This document shows, in pieces, positions 32,833 to 44,000 of a DNA stretch of 64,000 bases (within the stretch, counting starts at the first letter, position 1; each line of letters opens with the position of its first letter). The stretch is taken from contig CM040128.1 of NCBI GenBank assembly GCA_022559845.1, positions 179,916,413 to 179,980,412 on the forward strand, written 5' to 3'. A model generated the notes under the pieces. That model was not told the origin of the DNA and ran no database searches. It worked only from the letters and a program-made list of their open reading frames with translations. The stretch comes from Amorphophallus konjac. Taxonomy: Eukaryota; Streptophyta; Magnoliopsida; Alismatales; Araceae. Both the position numbers and the translations under genes were made by a program.

Positions 32833-34326
32833 GAAATTGAGAGTCTAAAAACCATCAACTTAATGTTAAATGGAAATGTCAGTTGTAGTGAACAGAAAAT
32901 AGCTGGATATGAGCTTACTATCACATCCCTTCAACAAGAAGTTGATGATCTTTACAAGTCCCTATCTGAAGCTGACAAGGAAATAGAATTAAAACAGGAA
33001 GTAGAAAAACTCAAAAGTCTGAATGATGCCTTACATCAACAAGTAATTTCATGTGAAACAGATTTGTCCAAATATGAAGTTAATACTTGTGGCTTAAATT
33101 CTGAAATTCAAGACTTGAAAAATTCTTTGTCAAAATTTGTCAAGGGAAAGGACAATCTGAATAAGCTTCTGGGAAAGAGTGATAACTCTCAGAGAGAGGG
33201 GCTGGGTTACAGTTCAACAAACAAAAGGATCAATAGCAATAAAACTTCAACTGTGTTTGTAAAAGCTTCTGATCAAAACACAACTGCTGGTCCTTCTGTT
33301 TTTCAATTCACTGCACAAAAGTCCACTATGAAACCCAAAACTGTGGAACAAACTCGAAAACTGAAAAAGGGTGAAAATTCACAGAAAAAGGAAAACACCA
33401 AAACTGTGGAACAAACTCCAAAACAGAAAAAGGGTGAAAACTCACAGAAAAAGGACAAAGACACTCCTATTGTTATAAAGAAGATTGCACACAATTCACA
33501 TGATCTCTCACACACTCACATTAAAAGGGGGTCATGTTATTATTATGGGAAAGGAGGTCACATAATGGAGGATTGTGGATTGATGTTAAAGGATGAGCAT
33601 GCTAGTGGAACTTTACATTCTAGAAACTCTTTTGATAGAAACCATGTTGCTAGGAAGCCTGATGCCTCATGTTATTATTGTGGGAAGCATGGTCATCTTA
33701 TGAGTGAATGTTTTATCATGAAAGAAGACAATAAACAGCATCCCAAGTCCCCCATTCATGTTCATGGTCCATATGGATCTAAACACAATTCTAGTCAGCA
33801 CATTGTGTGTTTCAACTACAATAAGCCTGGGCACAAGGCTGCTGAGTGCTGGTTTAGATCCAATTGGGGTAAAAATGGTTTTCATAGAAGAAATTCTTTT
33901 GCATGCTCCCACTGTGGGAAAAATGGGCATACAGTCAAGGACTGTTGGTATGTTCAAAAGAACTATGTTAATCCCCATTTTGTCAAATTCCCTGCAAAAT
34001 CATTTGTGAAAATTTCATGCTATAACTGTGGGAAGCCAGGCCATAAATCTGCTGAATGTTGGATGGTTAAGAACAAGCATCAAACTGCTCATGCATATAA
34101 CAGAAAATCTTATGAACATGTTTATAAACATCACCCTGCTGTTAATATGCATCATAAGAACCAAAAACCAGCTATTTCATGTAGATACTGTGGAAAATTT
34201 GGACATTCTATGGATGACTGTTCACTGATGAAATTTGATGATAATGTTGCTATGAAAAAGTTTAGAATACTTGCTAGAGGTAAGGCAGGACCCAAAGCTG
34301 CTTGGGTCTCTGCAGGATTAAAATGA
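32833..34326 (+). pseudogene. gag: Gag C-terminus with six CCHC-type zinc knuckles (pol-less copia element)
   Basis: The coiled coil continues, then LGKSDNSQREGLGYS (compare LGESNLNS in element A). Two copies of a KTVEQTxKxKKGENSQKK repeat follow, then six knuckles at 33535, 33670, 33808, 33904, 34018 and 34180. They read CYYYGKGGHIMEDC, CYYCGKHGHLMSEC, CFNYNKPGHKAAEC, CSHCGKNGHTVKDC, CYNCGKPGHKSAEC and CRYCGKFGHSMDDC. Knuckles 1 and 3 have Tyr for the second Cys. Each is followed by a His/Lys/Asn-rich spacer of roughly 20-40 residues. The frame ends at TGA 34327-34329, with 487 uninterrupted codons from the internal Met at 32863. Zinc knuckles bind RNA during packaging. Element A shows one knuckle, so this is a marked expansion. 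Confidence 0.88.
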
Positions 34327-34329
34327 TCA

Positions 34330-36621
34330 ATATTTTGCAGGAGTGCCTTGGACTGAAGAATAAAAAGGGGGAAATAAACCAAGGCACCCAAGTTGATAAA
34401 ACCTCATTCAGGTAAATTTATCTAATCTGTTCAAATGAAATTTATGGTTGAGCTGATAAGTCATAGTTTCATGCATACATGCTTTTTATTTGATTTGACT
34501 CTTGCATTGAGCTTTGTAGACTTTCTTGCTTGTACTGTGAGCTGTGTTCATATATGTTAATTGCATATCATGCACTTTGTAAGGGGGAGTTTGATTGATG
34601 CTTGCATAATCATGATAATCTCATTTGCTGAATGCATACATGTAGTTAGTTGCAATTGCATTTCCTTACATTAAAAAAAATGATTCATTGCATCTAGATA
34701 GGGGGAGCATTCCTGATTCATCTCTTTACCTCTTGAACTCCTTCTGTCTAGCAATCTGATCCATTCTTGGCAAATGTGTGGTTCACTTGAATTCTCTGTT
34801 GTCTACACTGATGTAGCTCCATTGATTCTGTCTACTATGAATTCAATTGATAACTTGTTACTATCATACACATTTCTTCATATCTTGTCAAGACTGGCCC
34901 AAGCTAATCTGACTGAATTTTAGTCTTTAAGGCTTGCTTCTGAATTGCTCAATTCTCTCAACTATTGGTATCAGAATTGTCTCTGCTAATCTCTCTTGAC
35001 AATGCCATTGATTCAGCCGAATGAGGAAAGATTTAATCAGTGCACCCTAGGCATAAATCAGACACTCTGAAAAGAAGAATCTTCTATTATACTGGCTTAA
35101 GAATGTTTTGATAAATCAAATTGATTTAAGCCTAATGTATTTTCTAAGTTTTGATGTAAAAGACTTGAAAATATCTGAATCATCATGCTTAATAAGTCTT
35201 AACCAATTGCCTCATGAATTTCATGCAAAACTTTCTGAAATCTGAAATTTTAAAAGACATGGCTTTCTTTGGTTAAGATACATGTAGAAAGTATTGTTCT
35301 TAATCATTTCAAGTGTACTGAGCTTTGTTTGAAGAATCTGAAAACAGTTAAAATTTAAAGGTAGAGCAATGATTGTGGTCACAGAGAAACTGGGTTTTTT
35401 ATTAATGAAATAGAGTAAGCCCATGTCATGAAGTGCCATAGTTACCTCTTTTCAATATGTTTGAAAATCTGGCAGATCAATGACATGGATGTGTTGAGTA
35501 ACTGGGGATTCTGGCCTCTGATCAAGGTGTCTCCTCATGTAAAAAGATACTCCATTGCTAACTCTGTTCCTTTTGAGAGGTAATTTGGTTGTCACATTGA
35601 GTAACTGGGTCACTTCACCTAAGACGTGTTGTGCCTCACGTAAAAAGGTGTTGACTGAACCAAACTTGCTCAAGGAAAAATAAGTGCTGCTCAATTGGTA
35701 TCAGAAATTTCTGAAAATCTAAAGACAAGCTCAGTCTCATTTATTTCTATTTAATCTCAATATGATCTTGTGTATTTTCCATAGGAGTTACTGAATTTAA
35801 ATGAGTAAGATGGAAGGAGGTTAAACATGAATATCAAATGAGTTGTTGGTTCACCTTTATTAAAAGGTGTTTCAGATATGAGTATTGAATTTTCTTGATA
35901 AACTTTGAATACATCTCTCTTAAATCATGATGGTCAGTTTAAACTCATTCATAATCCATTATAATTGAAGAATCTGAAATTCGTTTACAAAGATTTATGA
36001 ATTTGGTGTGCTAAAATACAGTCTGTGTTTTGCTGATAGATGCTCATCACTTCACTATATCAATTGGCTTCACTCCATCACCTAATCAGGGGGAGCTTTC
36101 CTGTCTTGCTGAGTGTCTTTCTTAAAAGGAGAAATCTAGTCAGCATTCTTGAGTGTCCCTGTGTTTTTATTGATATTCTCCCTTCATCTCAATTGGTTTC
36201 AACCTTCAAAACGTTTCTGATCATATTGCCCTCTATCAATGTATTTTGATTGACATTGGTTCTCTTTTGTGTGACGCACAACTCTCAGAATTTTTTTTGG
36301 ATAACCAGAGTTCATCCTTGTAGATTTCTCTTGCATCATGGATCATAAAGGCAGAACTCTCTGGTCTGTTTGAGACACTATATGCATAAGGGGACAATGT
36401 GCTAGATTGTCTGATCAATTTGTTTGTCTGCTATAGCTCTATATCTTCTGCCATGTCAAAGGGGAGTATTTGTTGCATATGCATGACTGCATAAGTTGTT
36501 TGACTAAGAGGGAGAATTGATTTAAATGATTCTGATATCGTTTATCAAAGTATTTTTTTTGATGAAGTCAAAGGGGGAGAAATATTTGATCAAGTGCATA
36601 TGACTCATAGTGTTGCCATCA
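34330..36621 (+). other. Non-coding 3' region of pol-less copia element
   Basis: No pol motif in any frame. It has blocks shared with A and B: GAGAAACTGGG with AATGAAATA (35385-35415); GAGTAACTGGGGATTCTGG, then CCTCTGATCAAGGTGTCTCC (35494-35535); and a weaker GAGTAACTGGG (35600-35640). Two primer-site-like TTGGTATCAGA sequences are at 34965-34975 and 35695-35705. AGGGGGAG runs recur (34580, 34700, 36090, 36570). Confidence 0.7.
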
Positions 36622-36637
36622 TCAAAAAGGGGGAGAT
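36622..36637 (+). other. Polypurine tract of pol-less copia element
   Basis: CAAAAAGGGGGAGAT immediately precedes TGTTGTGTCCC. It is the same as in element B. Confidence 0.93.
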
Positions 36638-39444
36638 TGTTGTGTCCCTGTGATTTTGATGATAGCAAACACTATAAGTCACTTGAATGCATACAATTCT
36701 GTTTGTAGTGCATATGAATGTTTCATTGAAAATCTTATCTGAAATATTGTTGCATTTAAATATGGCTGTGTGGTGTGTGCTTTGGTGCATTTCATTTATT
36801 GCATTTATCTGGATTGTTTGATGTCATATGTGTTTACTTCATTCAGAACTGCTCATTCAGAACTTGGTACATTGCTTAACTGTGAGCATGGCATAGACTG
36901 TACACTCGTCTGTCTGCATGAGTCACCAAGTCCACACATTGCATCGTGTGTTTTTCATGAAGTCTATACATTGCATGCAGCGTCTCATGAAGTATGTACA
37001 TCCTCTTCAAGCATTTCAAAGTCTATACATTGCTGAGCGTCTCACTGACTATCTCATGCAAGTATATACATTGGCATATGCATTCACTGTAAAGTCTATA
37101 CATTCATAGCGTCCAGTCTCTAAAGTTTCATAAAGTCTGTACATTGGAAGTATGTACAATGGACTGTTACACGCATCATTCCAGTTGTCTTCGTGTCGTT
37201 ATTTGTTCCATCGCGTGCTGAACACTGCAGCACCTCGTGCTGCTTTCTGTGCCACCTCGTGTCGCTCCATCTGTGTCACCCCTATGTCTTCGAGTCTTAT
37301 TTTCGGCCGTTTTACTTTGAGTCTTCTGTATTCGTGTTGTTTTTTCCAAGACCCCGTGTCTTTCTTGCTTTGTGGCCACACTTCGTGTCGGTTTCTGTTT
37401 TCGTCTTCGAGTTGTTTTCAGCCCGTGTCGTCCTCATTTTCGAGTCATTTTCCTGTGTCTTCAAGTCATTTTAGTGTAAAGTGTCGTTTCACTTTGTGCC
37501 GTTCCCTTTGCTGTTTGATATTTTATGTTGATTCTCGTATTGATTCACCGATGACCTCGAGTCAACTTAGTCGTTTTGATTGGTCGTTCTTCGTGTTATT
37601 TCTGTGTTTGTGTCTTAGTGTTGTTTTTATGTCTTCGTGTTATGTTTGTGTTTGAGTCTTCATGTTATTTCTGTGTTTGTGTCTTAGTGTTGTTTTTATG
37701 TCTTCGTGTTGCTTCTTTCTATCTTCGTCCAGGTTTCCTCTGATCGCGTGTTTTACTACCGTTTTACTCCGTGTTATTTCCTTCTCACCTCGTGCTATTC
37801 TCATCTGACTTCGTGTCGTTCTCTTTGTAGTGTTAGCTTTGTTACTGTGGTACCTCGTGTCGTTCTCTCTTTATCTCGTGCTGTAGTCATCTTATGTACC
37901 TCGTGTCGTTCTCAGTATAGTGCACCTTTTGTTGTTCCTACACACCTCGTGCAGCTTTAGCTTGAGTGTCAACCGACTTATTTCATGTATATATATATAG
38001 AGAGAACCCTGAGTATTAATGGTTTTAATCTCTTTGTAGGAGAAGAAGAAAAACAAAAAGAATAAGGTGGTCCGAGGAAGAATATTCCCCAGTGACTGGG
38101 CTGCACGTGATCCAATACTAAAGGAACCAATGCTATAAGGGCACGTGGAAAGAAGGTTCTGGATCGAGTGTGGGAGGCACACGCATTCTGTACCTTATCC
38201 ACCTGCTGCTTCTATATATTGAAGCCTTCGTCCACAGATGAAGGTTGATCTAAAGGGAAAAAGAAAAAGCAGAAGTGCAGAGAGTTCGATCCAGCAAAAG
38301 AAGAGAAGAAAATAGAGGGCAGAAACTGAAGAAGAGGAAGAAGAGAGAATAGCAGAGAGAGTGAGAGTGAGTGTGAGTGAAGAAAAGAGAAAAAGAGATC
38401 GAGATCAGAAAGAAAGAAAGTGATTGATATACAAGAAGAGAGTTGCAGAGAGGCAGTGAGCAGTGAGCAGAAGAAGAAGAAAGAAGAAAGAAGAAGAGTG
38501 AGAGAGTAGAAGAGAGATCGTGAGATCTAGCAGAAGAAGAAACAGAAAAAGAGAAAGAGAGAGATGGAGAGCTCGTGAAGAAGAATAGAAGCATCGTTCA
38601 CTGGACCTTGGATCAGATCCAATCCAGTTCGCTCCTGCGAGAGCTTTTGTGCATTTCATCTTTCCAGCTTTCTGTTGCTGCGTCTTTTGTTTTTTGGTTT
38701 TCTTTTTTAACTATACTCAATTGTTCTTCCGATCCTCTAGTGTGAGGTCGGGTTCCTCCTGTGGACTCAGGAGAAGGGAGACCTTGTGTCTTCGGTTTGC
38801 AAGTAGCTGGGTGCTACTTGTGGTTGTTTCCCTCCGGTTGGGAGGAAGGGAGGTCCGAGACCTCTAGGTTGCAAGTGGCTGGGAGTCACTTGTGGGTTCC
38901 CTCCTGGTTTGGAGGAAGGGAGATTCATCTCCGGTTCTGGTCTTGTGGTTTGCAAGACTAGGTGTTCCCTACTGGTCTGGAGGAAGAGAGACTTGCGTCT
39001 CTGGTTCCAAGTGACTGGGAGTCACTTGGGGTGTCCCTCCGGTTGGGAGGAAGAGGGGAGGTTGTTCCCCTGGTCAAGCTGTTTGGCAGCAATTGTTGCA
39101 GACTGAGTCTGCTGTTCTAGCCTAGGTAGTGGAAGCCTCACTCCGGTTTGGAGTGAGGGGTGGACGTAGGTCTGTGGACCGAACCACCTAAAAAATCCCG
39201 GTGTTCCCTTGTGGTGTGCTTTTGTTCCTTATATGTTCTTCTTATTGCTGCGCATTAGATGCTTGCTTAGGATCGTTTGAGGGCTTATTGAGTTGTTGTC
39301 TTGCTTTGATCCTTCTAAGTATCCTCAGTTTATTTCTGTAACAGTTTTAATTCCGCATAACTGAGCTTTAGAGTTTTAATTAGGCTATATTTGAAGAGGG
39401 ATACATTCACCCCCCCCTCTGTATCCAGGCCTTGCATCCTAACA
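36638..39444 (+). repeat. Pol-less copia element 3' LTR
   Basis: 2807 bp, collinear with 28597-31403, with a small number of scattered differences, many of them C/T or G/A. Confidence 0.95.
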
Positions 39445-39449
39445 CTTCC
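39445..39449. repeat. Target-site duplication CTTCC, right copy
   Basis: It follows CCTAACA and duplicates 28592-28596. Confidence 0.95.
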
Positions 39450-40258
39450 GAGGTATAGAAAGTGTTGTACTCGGGGCAAAACACTTTGATCATGCTGCAA
39501 CATAAGCCTCGGGAGATGGGGTAGCGGTATCTCGAGGCATACACACTGTGGTAGACGCCAGCCCTGGTCAGGATGGGAGCGTAATGATGCAACACATAAT
39601 CTGTGAACTCCACCGCTCTAGGTCTAAATGCGTGAGTGTCGGTGGCCCTCAGCTCGGTAAACCACCCCACAGATATCTGGTGCTTGAAGCAGATCGCCAG
39701 GCAGTCCAGCATAAATGATTCTTCTCTGTACCCCCATTTCAACGGGGCAAGAAACAAGCCAAAGATCGGCTTCTCCCGGTCCACCCTGCCTGCGGAATCA
39801 TTCCACCGAACGGGTAAAAATTCAGGGGCCCTGGTCAGCAGCCCATCTTCTGGAGCTAGATCTTGCAGTCCCAGCACGGCGCTCCATTTCCTGACCTCTC
39901 CAGGAAGATAAATTGGCCTTCCCCGCACCACATAGTCCGATAGGCTATCCCTCTCTACTAACAAGGCCCGCTCGGCTTTGCGGACGAGGAACAGATCTCT
40001 CTTCCCCTGAAGATTGAAACGCCGAAGGTAGGACATCAGATGCTTGTCCTTGGGGTGATCTCGCCTGACGGCGCCTTCCCGGTCATAATGAAAAGAATCG
40101 CCCCTGAGGATGAGGAGACGGCCAGTGCCCACAGTATCGGTCTCCGAGTCCGAAAACTCTGCAACTGTAGCAAGTTGATCATGCCCCCGATCAAGGGAGT
40201 GAACGTTCTCCCACGTCACCACGGCACGGGAGGCAGAAGTAGAAGAATCGGATGCCAT
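39445..40258 (-). pseudogene. Antisense PMD gene 1, first exon (5' part)
   Basis: ATG at 40258 starts MASDSSTSASRAVVTWENV; the upstream in-frame Met at 40369 is less likely. The frame is open to the copia insertion, ending PEYNTFYTSE, and the same phase resumes at 28596 with GETSLDMW. Motifs include DKHLMSYLRRFNL, PIYLPGEVRKWSAVLGL and a run ending MIKVFCPEYNTF, consistent with the N-terminal half of a plant mobile domain. The total protein before insertion would be long and multi-exon. It lies on the strand opposite to the Tat-like LTR that follows, as known antisense extra ORFs of Tat elements do. Confidence 0.7.
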
Positions 40259-40599
40259 GATGGCTGCAAAAAAGCACATCAAACAATAAGCAAAGTCAGA
40301 AAATAGCTGATCAAAGGCAGATTTCTGACAAAATTTCGGTAGAGTCTCCCCAGCACGGGAGATTGCCAAAGAAAATCGGGAGCACGTCCACTAAGAGAAC
40401 GGTCCCTAAAAGCAGCCATCGGCATTACACCGAGGCCAAAAGGAACACCTGGGGAAATAGCTCCGAGGGCAAGCCCTACTACAAGCCTCCCGGGGTCCAA
40501 AGAATGGGTCTGAAACCCAAAAGAGCAGCACTCCGCTCACACGGAAGGAGAAGCCGCTACCGCTCTCGCGCTCACCTCACTCGGCGCCACAGGAAGAGC

Positions 40600-40910
40600 A
40601 GGAAGAGAGAGAAAGAAATTTTGCAAATGAGGAAGAATGAAGGAAAAACCGAAGGGGGAAGAATATATACGGAAGCCTCCCCTTCGGTTAATTCGGCACG
40701 CTATTTAGCGCGTCGGATTAACTTCCTTTGGCAAAAATGCGCACCGGAATTGGCCGCGCCGAATTAAAACATCAATGGAAAAGGCGCGCTGGATTACTGG
40801 CCAAAGGCCGAGGACCGCGCCGGATTAGTTGTTAAAAGCCAAGGGTGGGCCGGATTAACCCGCGCCGTATTAACATTCGAACGGCGCCGGATTAACATCC
40901 GTGCCGGATC
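40600..40910 (-). promoter_or_regulatory. Putative promoter of antisense PMD gene 1
   Basis: A TATA-like GTATATATTC (minus strand, 40661-40670) lies about 400 bp before the ATG at 40258. Upstream (40690-40905) is a cluster of GCGCC with adjacent GGATTAA or GAATTAA, at least six repeats. The same words are clustered just upstream of the sense LTR TATA (41755-41890). Confidence 0.5.
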
Positions 40911-41009
40911 AAGGGCCGTCCCAAGCTCCTGTCAACTGAAGAGGAGATCATTCCAGGCGAAGCTCATCCGTCGGGCTTGCGACACTCGTGCCTCGCTTGC
41001 AACACCCAC

Positions 41010-41023
41010 GTCTGGGGGGCATT
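41010..41023 (+). other. Polypurine tract before Tat-like LTR 1
   Basis: GTCTGGGGGGCATT directly precedes TGTTGGCACCC; GTGGGGGGCATT stands before LTR 2 at 49902. Confidence 0.75.
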
Positions 41024-44000
41024 TGTTGGCACCCAAAATGTGATCGTCGGCGATCAAGCCATAAAGACGAATGATGCGGCCCGCTGGAGCACGGAAGCCG
41101 ATAAAGATCAACATACTGAAGACTTCTCAAGCTGCCAAAGCCTCAAGTCACCCCGTATGAACGCCAGGGACTTCACCTCAGGAGAACCGAGATGAACTCA
41201 CAACCAACCGGCAGTGCGACCAGGCCTGCCCAATGAACCGGCATCGACTCCGTGGTGCCGCATACACTACACCCGTTGTCCGACCAAGGACGATGGTCTA
41301 CCCAGTGGCTACCCACCTCATGAAAGACTCTCCTGAGATGAAATAGTCTCCTTGGCTCTTTAGAATGGAGGACCGAAAGCTCTGTCAGCAAAAGATCCCG
41401 GTCACCCGGCACAGGTACGGCTTCCCGCCCAGATGGGCCCCTTAGTGGCGGAATGATCACCCAGCTCAGGCGAAACTATCCCTGGTGTTATCCCACCCTC
41501 TAAGGAGCTTTGAGCATAAGCCAGACCGAGCCAGTAGCACTTATCATAGTGCCGAGAGCCGTGTCAGCGGAAAACCCACGTGATCAAACCAAAGTCGTCA
41601 GAAGTTCCGAGAATGGCCGTACGTCGGCCTGAAAGGTTCAACATGGCATCTTGTCGAGGTTTCAAGGAGCATTTGCGAGATAAATGTTCACGGTGATCCC
41701 CGGAATCATCCTCGGACTCATCGGCTGACTCGCGACGTGCGAAGAGCATTAACACGGCGCGCCCTAAACCGGCGCGCCCCCATCTGGCGCCCCTTATTCC
41801 GGCGCGCAAAAACCCTTCCACCCGGCGCCCTCCTACTCCGGCGTGCAAGGGATGGAGCTCCCCTTCCCGGCGCGCCATTCTCTGCGCCGAATTAAGGCTT
41901 CGAACCTCCTCCTATATATAGGTAGCCGTTCGATTGAAAGAAGAAGAGGAGGCTTTTGGGGGAGAAGAAAAAAGGAAAAAAAGAAGGGAGAGGTCGAAGG
42001 GAAAATCGTCGAGGGGAGAGAAAGGGTTTCTTGCGAGCGAAGCAGGGTTCCCCGGAGTGCCCGTTGCCGCCGTCTTCCCTCCTCCGCCTGAAGCCCTCCG
42101 GAGCCGGAGAAGAAGAAGGCATCCCAATACTCTGTTCTGGGAACAGGTGGGCGCCTGTGTTTCCGTTGATTCTCGGCCTTCCTTTCTATATGTCGAATGT
42201 AAGCGAGAGGGGGAGGGATGGCGATGATATGAGCCAACCTCTCCCCCCATCTCCGCATCTTTTTTTTTAACTGATTGCTCTTCTGTGAACTCTCATGCGA
42301 GTAGAGCAGTGGCCGTGCCGCGATGCCGGCACCGAACTCGTAATATGTGCATGGTTTCCCCCGTCAATGGAATGATAGCATGTCTACATGAATGTGCCAA
42401 TGGGTTGAATGTTTAGCGTCTTGTCCTCCTCTTCCGGTGCTATTTCGTTCGATGTGTATATATATATGGGTCTTCCTGTATATGGCTTTGAGATCTCGGT
42501 TTCTCCAGATTCCGAACGCGCCCCGGTATCCCATGGGCTACATGGATAACCCCTCCCTGGGTCCTCCTCGGCTGTGCCTGTGCACACGTCGCTCTCCATT
42601 TTGATATGAAATCCGACCTTCACCTCCCCTCCTCTTTGCATTTCTCCGTTGTTCAGAGGAGGCCGGTGATGTTTCTGGGGTAGTGAAGCCCGCTTCGTGA
42701 CTACTGCATCCCAGTCATTTGTGGGTATACATGTGTAGGTAAGCTTTTCTAGTTTCATATCGATCACCTCTTTTCGTGACTGCTGTTGCATTCTATTCCA
42801 TGAATGGCAACCCGATCTCGTGAGCATCAACATCTTGGCCCTCCACCCAGGGAGGGGGATATCTCCCACCGTTCACAGAGCTGCTAATGGGCCATGGGAA
42901 CTCCACTCTCGAATGATGGATGTTTCTCATGAGTCAAAAAGCTGATAGCAGTAGGGGGCTCCAGCCCAACAATCTCAAACCCGCAGCCCTTCGGGATCCT
43001 GTGGTGACCAAGGGGTAAATGCTCCTAGCAGGCTAGTCCTCGGAGCCTCTTTCCCTAAGGGTCTCTCCCTAGCCGGTGCAGTGTATGCTGTAGGTCACCC
43101 ACCCCTTGTAGGCCAATCCTCGGGGTGTTGCTTCCGTCATGAGCTGCCCCGGTCCTCTGCTTCCACCCACGGAGCTTTGGTTCCCCTCGTACGTCAGTCC
43201 TCGGGGTATCCTATCCGTTGGGAATTTGCTGGTTGTCACCATGCAGATCGGCGGTTTAGGGGCTTACTCCACAGGTGAGTATGACCCCGTTCCTCTCCTG
43301 CAACCTTTCAGGTTCAGGGGAGATGCTGCCCAATTTTTGGCAGGTTTTAGACAGGCAAGTCGTCTCTGCGGACTAGCTGTAATTGAATATTCATTCTGAA
43401 TCAGGGACCCTAGTGCTCGAGTATGGACCTCGCACTAGCTCATCACTTCATTCTGGTGGGGCTCTAGACCCCAATTAAACAAGCAATCGCCCAACTAACT
43501 TCAAAACTCTCAACAAAATCTTAATGAACTTAAATGGTTTCAATATTCATCAAAAATAAGCTAAAACGGCGCGGTCCTAATCCGGCGCGCCCTAATACGG
43601 CGCGGTACCCCCGCGCCAGATTAACAGTAGACTCATGGCTTCTTATTTTTATTTGGTTTGTTCCCGGCGCGCCCTAAACCGGCGTGCCCCAAAGCCATCG
43701 TGCCGGGCTAACTTTGCCATGGCCGCGCCGGATTAAGCATCTTTCACCTACGTTTGGCCGCGCCGGGGAAACCTACCCCTACGCGTGGCCGCGCCGGTTT
43801 TGAACCCTTATGCTGTTTTAATCACTCACTCACCTCCGGAGCGATCCTCGTCTCCCGTGGTCGGAGTTAATAAACCCTAATTAGTAATAAACTAAATAAG
43901 GGAAGGGCTGTTCGAGTCTGAATCGTCTTGTTATCATGCTTTCACTACCATGTCCGTCAGCACTTCGCTTTCGTTATCATGCTTGTGTTACCATTCTCGT

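Larger units (their letters stand above)
28597..39444 (+). mobile_element. Pol-less copia-type element with 2807-bp LTRs and an expanded zinc-knuckle gag (TR-GAG type)
   Basis: LTRs 28597-31403 and 36638-39444 are exactly equal in length (2807 bp), start TGTTGTG and end CCTAACA. The perfect duplication CTTCC flanks the element. The internal region (31404-36637) has an initiator-Met primer site, a decayed gag and a non-coding 3' region, but no protease, integrase, RT or RNase H. Polypurine tract, LTR start, promoter region and leader hairpins closely match element B (57683 onward), the likely source of enzymes. It inserted into an exon of the antisense PMD gene in the same window. Confidence 0.95.

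Noticed and set aside
41843..42270. Overlapping Lys/Glu-rich and Ser/Pro-rich frames on both strands
   Set aside because: They arise from the GA-rich leader of the Tat-like LTR.
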